From assembly GCA_963277665.1 (NCBI GenBank), contig OY728147.1, positions 1,258,781,424 to 1,258,845,423 of the forward strand: a stretch of DNA of 64,000 nt. Reading direction: 5' to 3'. Shown here in pieces: positions 49,401 to 60,929 of this stretch. A program made the position numbers and the translations under genes. Position 1 is the stretch's first letter; each line of letters starts with the position of its first letter. Under the pieces are notes generated by a model. It did not search any database. It was not told the DNA's origin and saw nothing but the letters and a program-made list of their open reading frames with translations. The stretch comes from Viscum album (Eukaryota; Streptophyta; Magnoliopsida; Santalales; Viscaceae).

Positions 49401-49823
49401 CTTGACCTTGTGTCCCACTCTCCCTGAAACACAAGAAAGATCTCATCAGTAATAATAAACGAGACAGGTTGGTTATAAAAATCAACCTCATCTCGATGAT
49501 TGATAAGCCAATCCATACCAATGATGACATCATCCAAATCCAGATCAAGAATGAAAAAATACTAGACCATCTATGTATCATCTACCATTAAAAAAATAAG
49601 GACACATGAAACCCTGCTCTTTCCTCATACCAAGAGGTGTTTCTAACTTCATTTTAAAGGACATAAGTTCCATTAGTATTTTAAGAACATCAACAAAATG
49701 TGCATATATAATTGAGTGGGAGGCACAATAGTCAAATTCATCATTTTTTACTGAAGTTGTAATAAGGATAATACCTATCACATTTCCCATAACTACATCA
49801 ACTTCCCTAGTAAATGCATCCAC
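46460..49823 (-). pseudogene. Element A pol: protease, RT, RNase H, integrase, chromodomain-like tail
   Basis: Read right to left. The protease at 49823-49480 has its active site as EFDYCASHS, where DSGA is expected, followed by IIGMDWL (49530). RT: VLGTHQISIPSY, LVELKELKL, ISPWETIVLFSKK (49220-49060), IPFGLTNSP and an intact FIDD at 48751-48740. RNase H: IMQDNHAIAYGSHQ ... MNYPTHDLYLYAVM (48278-48170). The integrase zinc region and PVWKWDEVSMD lie at about 47640-47480, the core KYAHFILIK ... IVTLHGSPSSIV at 47400-47270, and the C-terminal part MLRTYVLDFEGAWDSHL at 47136-47085. The tail SPDPTHVQIWDEIELE ... IPLVRVQ (46690-46540) is chromodomain-like. Many stops occur, but the RT catalytic pair survives. 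Confidence 0.85.
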
Positions 49824-49839
49824 TGCATGAAATTTATTC

Positions 49840-50912
49840 CCTCCAAAGGTTTTTGGATAGAAAATTGTGATTTATGAAGCTTCTGACTGCACTAGAGTAG
49901 GCTTTGGATACAATGAACCCTGACCATAATGAGGCGTAGTCATAGCCTGATACAAGTGTTGTAGAAGAACAACATATCCATAGCTATTGCATATCTTCAT
50001 GGGCATATGACAATAATATCTAGTCTGTACTCCCTCTCCAAACTGATAGAAATTCATGGGCACATTACCCACTGTAATAGATGGTGCAAAAGAGGCTTCC
50101 TACTGAGACCCACCTCCACTACTCCTATGGGGAACTTTCATCTTCCACTTATTACCTTGTGTTCCATTGAATCGGCTACCCGATGGAAGAGAATTTGTGT
50201 AAAGTTCATCCTATCCCACAATATTAATTTCTCCCACCATATATCCATATACTATATTCTAATAGGTATAAATTTTAAACATAAACACATTTGATCTAAT
50301 ATCTGGTTGCAAACCATGAAGGTACTTCAGAGCCTTTATCTCATCATTCATCACACATTCTCATAAATAATAGACAAGCACCGAAAAATGATTGGTGTAT
50401 GAAGATACTAAACTCTATCTATATGGTAAAGATAGGAATTCTGGATACTTCTATAGCATCAGTGCTTGTGGAAAAAACTAGTAAAAGAAAAGGGTTTTGA
50501 AAATCTTCCAATACAGGCCCACATGTTTGTCTACTTGGACTATAAAATTTTACCATCGCTTATTGAAACCTTGGAGTCTGAATGATGAACACATTACCTT
50601 AATGTTATCTGGTGTCTCAAGAAAGATGAATATTTGATCAATCCTATCTAGTCAGTCCTATACCTTTTGAGGTTCTTTCATCTGATTAAAGGACAGTGGA
50701 TTCTTGTGTAAGAACTCCCGCTATCGATCTGTATGTCCTTCAGCTTCTGGATGTACCTCAATCACTACGTTCTGAACTCGTTACACATATTGATTGATAA
50801 TACAGACTACCCAAAAGATATTCTCAATGAGGTTCAGATTTATAGGTTAATTATCTTGAGGAGCATCAGTTGTACCATCCTGAGGAACTCATGGGAGTCA
50901 TCTTAGAGGCAT
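49840..50912 (-). pseudogene. Element A gag
   Basis: The start is placed at 50912 (MPLR, followed by a stop at the fifth codon). The core is clear: LDRIDQIFIFLETPDNIKV and SSFRLQGFNKRW (50660-50550), then DEIKALKYLHGLQPDIRSN (50345-50295). The C-terminal part (50072-49872) has MPMKICNSYGYVV where a zinc knuckle is expected, so the CCHC box is largely lost. More than eight stops interrupt it. The 260 bp between this and the PBS is leader. Confidence 0.75.
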
Positions 50913-51171
50913 ACTACTACACAAAAAATACAAGAATGATCAGACAACAAAACAAATATCAGTTCAAACTAAAAAACCATAAGAAGAAACTGAGATTTCT
51001 GAAACAAAAACAAATACTATAAACACACATCCCAACGTCCCATAGAAAATTGAGTTTCTTTATGAAAAGAACTGGCAAGTCACTTATCACAATATTCCTC
51101 TCAATTCCTGACAATCCTATGTCCTGTCTAACAGATGTCCCAAGACATGGAATCTTTAGTACATACCTTCA

Positions 51172-51184
51172 TATGATACCAAAT
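51172..51184 (-). other. Primer-binding site, element A
   Basis: The minus strand reads AATTTGGTATCAT at the LTR junction: TGGTATCA is retained and the following GAG is lost. The position next to the LTR end supports the call. Confidence 0.65.
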
Positions 51185-51187
51185 TAT

Positions 51188-53245
51188 TAAAAACCCACCC
51201 AGGTTACCCTCAAACCTGGCACCCAACCTGATCTATAACATACACAAAGGGTGTTCCCGATACCCATGGGCTGGCGAAAAGCACCCAGGCATCGAACAAC
51301 ACAATAGAGGGAATGATTTCTCCCAACCAGAACAGCCACATATCATATATATAATACAAGAAGCAATAGTTGAATGGAAAGTAGTTATATATTCCATAAC
51401 TACAAGAAAACAATGGAAACAGAAAAATGTAAAAGTATATAAAACTCTTAAAAAATTCCAATTACATAGCGCTAAAAACCAAACAGCTACTCCAAATGAT
51501 GGTAGAGATAGGATACCACCATCTCATAGCTGGATACACAACAAACTAACACAAACCTTATCACCTCATCGTGGTTCCTTTCATTTCCTTTCACTAGAAG
51601 ACAAACAGTGTTCTACACACCACTAAAGAGGTGCATAGGGTGTGAGCTAACATTCTTAGATTGATCCCTCCTAGTTTTTTTATAACCAGCCGTAGTATAA
51701 AAATTCATGTTTACACATATTAAGTAACAAAATGCATGATAAGAAGTAAATAAGTTTTATAGAAAACATGGATAAAATTTTTTTTTCCACATTTCTAAAC
51801 AAAATCAGGTATATCAATTTCAACAAAAATCTTCTGTATTATTTTCCACAATCATAAACATCCATATCAAGGATAACTCAGAAAATAAAGAAATATAAAA
51901 CATAAGTATAAGTATCCCAACCACAAGGAATACTACAGGTCTAGGACTCAAGATACTCGTACAATAATATTCAAGTTCAAAAATTCTGATCCCAAAACAT
52001 AGGCCAAGGAAGTAGAAGAATACCCCATGAGTAAAGCCCCTGAAATTTCAATATTGGTCCCCTAGAACACTAGCGCTAGGAAAAAGAGGAAATTCCCAAG
52101 ACAAACCTCCTTCATAATCACAAAACAATGGGCGATGTTCCCTAGATAAACTTTTCACCTAAGTAACCAATGTATCCCAAGTTCTTTTTTTCACAAATCA
52201 TTTGAATGCTTTGAAATACCCATTTTATTTCTATTTATCAGTTACTAGGGAAACACATTTCTCATTAAATACTCTTTTCAACACACACAAAAAGATCATT
52301 AAAATTCTATTTATAAATAAATTTATAAACAAAGAACAATCAAGATTATCGTTATTGTCTAGAGATGGAACCACTTACAAACAAACATGGGTCGCACATG
52401 CCCATAATGGAATCTAAAATCAACAAAACCTATAAACATCAAAGAAGTCCCAAGAATCAAATACACATCAATATTTATTCAATTTAGAAGAAAATCAGTC
52501 AGTGGAATAGACAAAACCCACATACCTCAAAGATGAATACCCACCACACCATGACCAACATAGGAAAAGGCTTCCAGAATGAGATCACACTAAGAATATA
52601 GAGTAAACTAAGAATAAATACTATCTTTAAACCATAATATTTGATAAAACAATCCTATGGTGATACTATGATAAAAAACAATGAATAAATGAAATGGAAA
52701 CTTACACAGAGAGGTGCACTACAATCATAATAGTGATCAAACATCGAACGAATCGATCTAGAAGGGTTTGAGTCTCTCCAAAATGTACCAGAACATCCTT
52801 AGGATCGGAGACATATAGAAATGATTATGGAATTCAAACAAATAGTCATGTGATATCCTAAAAAACTAGATATGGTCCATTACATGATGTGTATCCTAGG
52901 TTCACGATGTGTAACAGACATCTCCCATATAGGCCGAAAAAAACCATCACCACGGATTAAAAAATCATTATTAAAACCTTAAACAATGTGAAATCACCAT
53001 TCATGACATGTAATTGTTTGAAAATCATATTTCCTTTAACAAATTTTACTTGACACCCATTATGCGGCGTTCAACATAGTTACAAAGCTTGTAACAGCTT
53101 TGTTGCCAGCAAAAATGGCTTGTTCTTGGTGAAAGTTCAATAAATATTTGACTTCAAAATTCTAGATATCCATACAATTGCAAGGGAGGGGAAAACCATA
53201 ACGATTTTAAAGAAATTATTGATAAAACTATAATGGTATGTTACA
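51188..53245 (-). repeat. Element A 5' LTR
   Basis: 2.06 kb and uninterrupted. It serves as the reference for the three 3' LTR pieces. On the minus strand it starts TGTAACATACC (53245). It contains palindromic TACATGATGTGTA / TTCACGATGTGTAA units at about 52870-53100, a donor-like TTGAG|GTATG (GT at 52525-52524) and an acceptor-like GATCAG|GTT (51228). The right end abuts B sequence at 53246. Confidence 0.8.
51228..52525 (-). other. Putative LTR-embedded leader intron, element A
   Basis: TTTGAG|GTATGTGG at 52525 and TAGATCAG|GTTGGG at 51228 could bound a 1.3 kb intron ending 40 bp before the LTR end. In the 3' LTR the acceptor context is also CAG|GTT (about 19530), while the donor position now reads GAGGCA. 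The acceptor lacks a strong pyrimidine tract. Inference only. Confidence 0.3.
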
Positions 53246-55860
53246 AATATCATAACCTATAGAAAATATTTAGGTTTTATACTCATATCATCTGAGTTTA
53301 ACCCATAAAAGGAAGTGAGATTCATAATTATTTATCATGGAATAACCCATTGAAGATTAACAAGTTTTATAATCATATAACCCATGGAAACTAAATGTGG
53401 TTCATAAACAAATAAACCATGAAAGAGAAACGGGTTTTCATAAATGTCATTCCATCAAAACAAAAACCTTTCTGAGAAAGAATGGGAATGGAATTATTAG
53501 ATCATATCCTTGAGGGTTATGAGTAACATTGAAAGATGTTGTCTTATATGGAAAATAATTGTGCAAAATTTTTTAAAAACATTTGTTAGATAAAATATCC
53601 TTTATTCATTAAAAATAGTTTTTAAAAACATATAACCTATTAAAAGTCATTTTATTTTAAAATAAAATTGAAAACTTAAAAAGGATTCCAAAATAAAATT
53701 GAATACAGTTTTTATTACAAGAATATAGAAGAAGATTGAAAACATTTTTGGAAATATTTTTTTGGAAAAAATATTTGAAAACATAAAAAAAAATCTTCAA
53801 AATATTTTGGAAACCATTTCATTAAAAACATTAAAGGCATATAAAGAAATACTGAAAGAATTTTGAATACCATTTTCTATGAAAAATTATCATAAAGGCT
53901 TGAGAATATTTTTGAAAACTATTTTACTTGAAAACATATAAATAAAATATGAAAACATTTTGAAACCCAATTTCCATGATAACTTCTGAAAGAAACTTGA
54001 ATACTTTTTGAAAACCATTTCCATTTAATACTTATAAAATAATCCTGAAACAATTTTGAAACCCATTTATCAATTTCCTTAAAAAATATTTTTTTATATA
54101 AATGAATCATGAAAATGTTTTTATAATATAAGGTTTAAAATAACACCAATTTCCAACTGAATAGAGAGGTAAAGTCGATATTTATTAAAAAAATCTTAAC
54201 TATCTTATGAAACAAAGAGCAGAAAAAATGGTTCCAATACATTAATATATCACGAATTACTAGAATAAAAGAAATTTCATGATTTTTATTGAGATATTTT
54301 TCATAATATTCCATTGATTTAATCATAGACATAAACAATCTTGAAAAAATATTATATTGTTTCAATAAAATCTTACCACTTTTAAACATTGAAACATACT
54401 CCCCAATTAAAAATATTAAATTACCTGAATCTAAAAATATTATAAAAAGAATAATATTCAAGATATAAAATTTAATGTACATTATATATACCTTATGGAA
54501 AAATATTGGTTCTTAACATGTCATGTCTTTCAAAGAATGAAAATTGAGACAAAATTGAATTACTGATTTGGTAACGTATGAAACATAATCCCCATGAAAG
54601 AAAGATCATATAATGGATATAAAAATAACCATAAAATGGATTATAATAATCATATATTTCATCAATGGTAAGCATAAACACCGCAAAAAAGGAATGGGTG
54701 GTGAATAAAACATGTATCTCACAAAAATAAAAGGGGAGATGAAATTCCATTACATTGTGTATTGAATCTCATCGTAATCATAAAAAACATTTATAATAAA
54801 TATATGTTTATTATAAATATATAAAATAACCATATTCTCATATATAACACCACATAATATTTTATTAGGACTTTATATTATCCACTTGTAAACAATTCTA
54901 TGTTATGGTTTCACTTCAAGTAATATCCTCTTTGTTTTCACATTTGTCTTAATTTGTTATATCATTGGTCCTTATACATATAACATGATTTCTAGTATAT
55001 AAAACATGATATAAATATCATATAGATTCATTATATTTATATTATAATAGTATATATAATATATGTGTATTAAATGGAATACACTATTTATAGAGACAGG
55101 AGGTCGTACATACGAATAAACGTTGTTTATATCTTATTGTCATATTGAAAGAAAGAAATAAAATGACATATATGTATATATTTATATAATATCATTAAAT
55201 TAGAATTAATATTTCATATATAAATCATATATTTTCAATAATACTATATTTAATACATTCCATATAGTGTGTGAACAAATCACATAACTTTATGGGGTGG
55301 TAGTCTACACTCCCCAAAATCAGATTATCATATTTTCACAAAATGGAAAGTATAAAGATATGTGTTGTAAAAAAATAAAATATGCATAAAAACATAATAT
55401 ATATCATATATATAATATATAAACATAATGTCCATCATATTTCCAAACCATGAAATTTGGAAAAGTAAAGAACGAACGATCATCATTTCATGAGAAGGTA
55501 TTTCATCGTACATAAAAACAGAATGCCCGCTGCCCATTAGATGAAAGTTTATGTAATTTTAGGTATAAACCTTTCCATAAAAATATATCATAAGATTTAG
55601 GATACTGTATTACTTGTATAATAATGGAAAAATGAGAGTTGAGGGTGTGGAGAACGAACATAATAAAGGATGTTAAGGAAGTATGTTACCTCTTCTACGG
55701 GTAACTCGTTTTGGTTTTCACCAATAGGATTATTTGGATTGATTTATTCCAATAAAGTAGATAAAAGGAGTAATAGGGTATTTTTAGAATTTTATTGGGA
55801 AGATATAGGATTATCTTATGTGTATTGAGATGTGTGGGGAAGTGGTAGAGGTGGTGTCCA

Positions 55861-55867
55861 TTTATAA
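55861..55867 (-). promoter_or_regulatory. TATA box, element B 5' LTR
   Basis: The minus strand reads TTATAAA followed by TGGACACCACC, aligning with D's TTATAAAAGGGCACCTCC. The 3' LTR copy has only ATTAAAAGG. Confidence 0.55.
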
Positions 55868-56734
55868 TACTAGGAAAGGGATCACTTCGTATTTTTTAAA
55901 CAAGTTTGTTGTATCCACATTTTTACCTAAAAAAAGTCATAACAAACCAAAAAAACAATAATGGAAGTTTAAAGGTAGAATAATTCCAATAAAATTTTAG
56001 TTTTACAAGTGTATAGGTCCTTTGGGCCATTATGTTTATGGTTTATTACTTTATTAAGATAAATATTATCATAATCATCGTAATTTATTTTAACTACATT
56101 CACTAATATTTTTGGTCAAAAAATAAGTTTTAGTTTTTATACATAATAAATTATGATGATTCGAAATATGGAATTAAATTTTTAAATTCCAACCACATAA
56201 TTGGAATTAATTAAATTAAATTAACTCCCATAGAAGAAATGAAAATTATGGTTCTTAAAATAAAAATGTTCAAAAGTTTTATATGTTTTTATATTCAAAT
56301 AAAATGTGGAATTGATTACAAAAAATAAAATTATATTAGATAAAAAATAATTTAAATAATGTGAGTTTAAATCAAATTAAAAATATAATTTAAAACAATA
56401 AATAAATTTAACAAAAAAATCATTTTGAATTAAAATTCTATATTTTTCACTATTAATAAAAAATGAAGTTTCTCAAAAAAAGATAAATTCACCCTAAGAA
56501 AATTTAGATATTATGAATTTAAAAATAAAGATTAGTTTATAAGATTAAAATTCTACAATTATCAAAAATTAATTTTAGTTTGGTTTATTGAACGACACAA
56601 AAAGAAGTTCATTTATGAAAATTGTATATTAAAATGTATAAATAATTTTAAAAAAATTATACTTATCATTATCAATTTGGTTTATTTATATAGATACATT
56701 ATAAATAATATACGAAAATTAGTTATTACTATTC

Positions 56735-56739
56735 ATATT
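56735..56739. repeat. Target-site duplication ATATT, left copy (solo LTR C)
   Basis: ATATT precedes C and is repeated at 59694-59698. The uninterrupted B 3' LTR has a single ATATT at the same place (about 15729). Confidence 0.85.
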
Positions 56740-56837
56740 TGTAATGGCCCGGACCTCTCCGGCCCATTCCTTTGTCAAAAAGATGGTCAAAAAGTATTCT
56801 GGAGGGTAAAATGGACTTTTCCCACACTTTCTAGAAT

Positions 56838-57212
56838 TTTGAAACTACACGCCGTGTAGTTTGAGTACACGCCATGTACCCCCTTTCCGGGTATACCCCG
56901 TGTTGTAGGCCGTGTCCTCGCTGTGTGAAATAATGGGTGCACGCTGTGTGTCCAGTTCTACATGCCTTGTAGTCCTTCCCCACGTACGCATTACCAATCA
57001 ACAGCCGTGTACCGTGTTAGAGCTGTGTCCTTGCCATGTCCAATAAATGTGTATACGCCGTGTGTCTAAACTACATGCCGTGTAGTCCCTCCCCGCGTAT
57101 GTGTTACCCTCAAACCGTGTGTCGATCAGTCAACGGTTGTGGACCCGTGTTGGAAGCAGCATGGAGACCGTGTGAAATAACCTAGTACACTCCGTGTACT
57201 ATAAAGTACACA
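56838..57212 (+). promoter_or_regulatory. Cluster of palindromic CACGCCGTGTA-type units in LTR C
   Basis: About a dozen degenerate copies occur, for example ACACGCCGTGTAG, ACACGCCATGTAC, ACATGCCGTGTAG and TACGCCGTGTGT, all upstream of the TATA. The half-sites TACACG/CGTGTA are inverted. The same type of unit is seen in LTR F (33150-33480), LTR A (46000-46260, 52880-53100) and the right-edge LTR G (63560-63800). Confidence 0.55.
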
Positions 57213-57234
57213 CCATATGCTTTTTCTTTTCTCG

Positions 57235-57245
57235 CCTATAAAAGG
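57235..57245 (+). promoter_or_regulatory. TATA box, LTR C
   Basis: CCTATAAAAGG is followed by a GGGGTCCCCTCCTCC leader start. This is a strong plant core promoter match. Confidence 0.75.
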
Positions 57246-58753
57246 AGGGGTCCCCTCCTCCTTTCAACTCACTCATGTCCTCCCCTTCCCTCTGAACAGA
57301 GTTCTCCCAAGAGACTCGAAGGCTCTTTATTCCATAACTTCTTCATCCGAGCTACGATTTACGATCCGTCAGTGGCCACAGGATCGTAACAACAAGGCGG
57401 AACTTCCGAGCTTGGATTTGTTGTCCTTCCTTCATCCTTTCCTTTCCAACTTCCAACCGAGGAGGTTTTGCTGGGACCCGACAGAAGTGACAGATGTCAA
57501 CAGACGTCTTCTAAGGTTGATTCTGGGGAGCGTTGTGATCAGAACCTGTTGAGGTAGGGATCTTACCTTCATCTCTCTAATTTGTGCATCATGCAGGGTG
57601 GGTATGAAAAGTAGTTGGACCACTAAATGAAGATAATAACTGGTTAAAGAACAGGGTTGGGAAGTTTGTGATTGCTGTTACTTTATATCCTGTGATATTA
57701 TGTTGTGAATTGAATAGGCTTATGCCTACTGAAAATCACGGTCGTTGGGGGCCTTTTCTTTTACAATTAAATGTTTCCCTATCTTCTAGACCGTTTTTGT
57801 GAATGGAACTTTGTGAAATGTGGAATTTGGTTAATCACGTAAATTTGGCTAATTAAAATCTGGAACCGTTGTGTGATCACCCTAGTTGAACAAAATAGAA
57901 TAATGAACATGTGGGTGTTGTCTTGGATATGTGGCATTTAATGGGGGTGTTTTGTGGGTTGTTGTGGATTGGGTGAGCAGCAGGGCTGCGGTTGGATTGG
58001 TTGTGGGTTGGTGTGAAAGCTATGTTGGTGACGGGCAGCAGGGCTGTGATAAGTGGTATTAAAGGGATAATGATGTATGGGTTTCGGTGCAGTTGTGGTT
58101 ATGGTGGTTGGCAGTGGGGCTGCGAGGATGGTTTGATGTGAACGGACTATGGGTTGTGAATAATAAATAAAAGGTGGAAGAGTTAATGAATGGTGGGTCA
58201 TGGTAATGGAACAGGATTAATAATCAATGGGTTGGTTGGTTGATAAAAAGGACTTGGTTGTGTTTCCTATGTTTTCCTAACTTGATTTGTGGATGGTAGG
58301 GATATGTTTTATGAACGATCGATGTGGTTGGTTGTGGATAGTTTCCCAATAGTTAAGCAACTAAATAAACTAATTCTGCTGAAATGAGAAAACCTAAATG
58401 GGGTTGGGGTTGTTTGTTGTATGCATGCTCCGTAGAAGCAGTGCCGAGGCATGTCCTCAGTTTCCATGTTTAGAAGCCATAGGTTGGGCTATGTGGTTGG
58501 TATATATATATATCTATATCTTTTGTGTTTTATCTCACCCCACCCATGTTGTGAACTTATTGTCGAACACTCCCATTTAATGGGAGAGGTTGTTTTTTCC
58601 TTAGTTACTAGCTCCTTCTTGCTCCTTCTCCCCTAGGCTGTGATGGCATGAGGCAACCTTACACCTAAGACTCTTCGGGTAGGTTTCGATTGGGGTGGTT
58701 TTAGCCTAAGACTATTTGGGCAGGTTCTACCATTTCTCAAGAATCATTGGGAT

Positions 58754-59032
58754 GAGGCTCAGGTGTGTGCGGGCGGGGATACGTGGTTGTGAGGCCTAGG
58801 TGTGTGCAGGCGGGATACGTGGTTGTGAGGCCCAGGTGTGTGCGAGCGGGATACCTGGTTGGGAGGCCCAGGTGTGTGCGGGTGGGATACGTGGCTGTGA
58901 GGCCCAGGTGTGTGCGGGCGGGATATGTGGTTGTGAGGCCCATGTGTGTGCGGGCGAGATAGGTGGTTGTGAGGCCCAGGTGTGTGCGGGCGGGATACGT
59001 GGTTGTGAGGCCCAGGTGTGTGTGGACGGGGA
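58754..59032 (+). repeat. 36 bp minisatellite in LTR C
   Basis: Nearly eight units of GAGGCCCAGGTGTGTGCGGG + CGGGATACGTGGTTGT, with unit-to-unit changes at about 1-4 positions. Because 36 is divisible by three, it leaves long repetitive open frames on both strands that should not be taken as genes. It lies inside the putative LTR intron. Confidence 0.9.
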
Positions 59033-59693
59033 GAGTGTGGCAGCGTCAGGACGTTCTCCATTAGGAGGAGTAGCTAACTAAAGGGAAATAGTACAAGGTA
59101 CCCAATACTCTTGTTCTTATATACTACCACCTATTGTGATTGTGTTTTGGTGAGTGTGGCTCGTGAGGTTGGGTGGATATAATTCCTTGCTAGGTTTATT
59201 CTGTTGTTCTCACGGGACATTAGGATGTCTCCCCACTTGTGCATGAGAGATTTTGTTTTCCGTACTCAGTATACTTGTATGCTCACCCTATGTTTACTTT
59301 CAGGTTTCCAGGAGGACTACTAGGGCCGTGCAGGACCCAACTAGTCAAATAGTTGGAGTTGTTGCAGTCGTTGTTCTCTTGTTTTCTTTTTGTATTGTAC
59401 TTTGAGATTTCTTGTACTTGTACCGTATTATAAAATTATTTAAACATGCATGTGGGATTGGTTTGGTTTTATTTATATAAACTTGTTCTTTTCCTTTTTG
59501 GTGGTTGACTTGTCCTATTTCCCGATGCTAAATAAATAAAAAGGGTAACGCCTCCAATTTTTTTGTGAAAATTCATACCCTTGGTGCTAGTCGCCACCCT
59601 AGGGCCTACTGGAGGCGGGACTCAGGGGTCATTTTCTAACTTTCACCATTGCCAGCTCAGGAGGGGCATCTTTGCTAGGAGGGGGTCGTGACA

Positions 59694-59951
59694 ATATTAC
59701 TATTTTTAATGGATATACGATAAATATTTTTTCAAATAATTATAAAATATTGTTTCGTAGAAACTCATTGTTGTGTGTAGATTACACCTTATTGATGTTG
59801 TGTATAGCCCATTATTATCATGGTGTGGCATATAAAAAATACAAACATGGTTATTTATTATAAAATAAAATATTTTCAGGGATGCGTGAAATAAAAACTA
59901 TCATACATAATAAATTAATTAAAAAAATTCTCAAAATATAAGGGTGTTTCC
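59694..59951 (-). repeat. Element B 5' LTR, piece 3 (LTR start)
   Basis: Continues from 56739 after removal of C and aligns with 15725-15990, sharing TTGTTTCGTAGAAA..CA and AAATTAATT..AAAA near the end. On the minus strand the LTR starts GGAAACACCC at 59951. Confidence 0.7.
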
Positions 59952-59956
59952 AGAAT
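59952..59956. repeat. Target-site duplication AGAAT, right copy (element B)
   Basis: Matches 5248-5252. Confidence 0.75.
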
Positions 59957-60929
59957 CTATTTATTGATTATTACCATTCTTACCCATGATCATCGGTCTA
60001 CCATAAACATGTAATTCCCTAACTCCTAAACAATAATTTTTCAAAAAACACATGTCACATGAACTCATCTACCATAATATGACACTATCTACTATTGGAG
60101 TTACTGAATATCCCTCACAATTTTGTATCATTTCCTATTAACCTGTCTCATTAGATAAAGTGTCCCTCTTCTTCAGGATATCAACAAAATATCAAAAAAA
60201 TACCATCACATGACTCCACCGACACCCACCAACACCTAGAAAAAACCTTAATCATTAAGTGGAAGGAAAAGGTTATGTCACAACTATATTTATTAGTGGT
60301 TATAAAAAAGTTGAAATGATACATTTCATACCTATAATTATTATTAGAGACTTTATGTCATAGGAATATATATCCTAGAGTTGTAATCTCCCTCGTCAAC
60401 TAGTTCCTTTAGTTTGGAGCGGACCTCCTGGGGGTGTTTTTTGAAACATGTCGATGAGTCTTACATATCCTATAGCTCACCCATCCTCACTACCATTTCA
60501 GTTATTATGTTGAAATCCATGTTATTTCCTATATCTCTTAAAATTCATTCCGTTGACTATCTCCCTCTTAGAAGAATGTTGGGTTTGAAAATCTTCTATC
60601 ATATTTCACCATCCACCACAATGGAAACACCACATCTGCTATGGATGAATGGATCTATCCTAGGATCCCTGAGACATCAAATATTAGTCATAGAATAGTC
60701 TCATAAATCATATAACAGATCCAAATACCTAAACCTCTTGTCATCTTACAACTAGCTTAAACTAAGATCATGTTTTCCCATCACCAATATTCAGAGTCTT
60801 CTCAGCCAAAAATATTTCCCCCAACACCTCCTACTATACTACACCAGCCAAGATTGGAGTGTATAATGATATCACAAAATCCATGATCTCCTAAAATAAT
60901 ACTGAGATTCAATGTTCATTCATGAAAGA
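59957..60929 (-). other. Decayed interior of element G
   Basis: No clear motif was found. The minus-strand reading contains short stretches but no zinc knuckle or protease that can be defended. The position, downstream of gag on the minus strand, suggests decayed gag C-terminus. The plus-strand open frame at 60414-60698 shows no family motif. Confidence 0.4.

Larger units (their letters stand above)
19499..53245 (-). mobile_element. Element A: Ty3/gypsy chromovirus (Tekay/Del-like), full domain order, nested host of F, D and E
   Basis: Minus-strand element inserted in B's 5' LTR. 5' LTR 51188-53245, internal region 46410-51187, 3' LTR in three pieces (19499-19632, 34352-35551, 45726-46409). 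B's LTR sequence stops at 19498 and resumes at 53246. The flanking bases (CATAT left, AATAT right) suggest a 5 bp TSD with one difference. The internal region carries gag, protease, RT, RNase H, integrase and a chromodomain-like tail, all with stops. The two LTRs are heavily diverged but align piece by piece. Confidence 0.8.
53246..56739 (-). repeat. Element B 5' LTR, piece 2
   Basis: Resumes B's LTR after element A and aligns with 6165-8056 and then 14268-15730 of the 3' LTR, with no LINE between. This shows the LINE entered only the 3' copy. The minus strand shows a TATA (TTATAAATGG, near 55867), a donor-like TAGAAGAG|GTAAC (GT at 55689-55688) and a degenerate D-type hairpin at about 55088-55125. 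No protein domain was seen; the open frames at 53919-54750 are in A/T-rich repetitive sequence. Confidence 0.75.
56740..59693 (+). mobile_element. Solo LTR C
   Basis: 2954 bp, TGTAATGGCCCGG ... TCGTGACA, with perfect TSD ATATT and an empty-site copy in B's other LTR. No internal region is attached, so it is a product of LTR-LTR recombination. In order: a palindromic CACGCCGTGTA unit cluster (56850-57210); TATA at 57235-57245; a leader; a donor-like TTGAG|GTAGGG (57554); a 36 bp minisatellite; an acceptor-like TTTACTTTCAG|GTTTCCAGG (59303); and U5. It is far richer in GC and CpG than its surroundings, which suggests a more recent insertion. The open frame 57217-57552 covers the leader and has no domain. 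Confidence 0.9.
5253..59951 (-). mobile_element. Element B: gag-only LTR retrotransposon (Tekay/Del-like), outer shell of the nest
   Basis: Minus-strand element with its 3' LTR on the left (5253-15990) and its 5' LTR on the right (18585-59951 in three pieces). The internal region of about 2.6 kb carries gag but no protease, RT or integrase. Proof of unity: the primer-binding site at 18572-18584, the polypurine tract at 15991-16026, the two divergent LTRs that align piece by piece, and the AGAAT TSD at both ends. The LTR start on the minus strand (TTTAACACCC / GGAAACACCC) aligns with TGTAACACCC of element D, and the polypurine regions of B and D match closely, so B and D belong to one family. 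The LTRs differ at a large share of positions, making B one of the oldest insertions here. Confidence 0.8.

Noticed and set aside
57217..57552. A 111-codon plus-strand open frame as a host gene
   Set aside because: It starts next to the LTR C TATA and covers the leader; it has no domain and ends at the donor-like site. It is LTR sequence within a TSD-bounded insertion.
58737..59081. Repetitive open frames on both strands as a proline/histidine-rich or cysteine-rich protein gene
   Set aside because: They are produced by a 36 bp tandem repeat whose unit is divisible by three, so every stop-free frame stays open.
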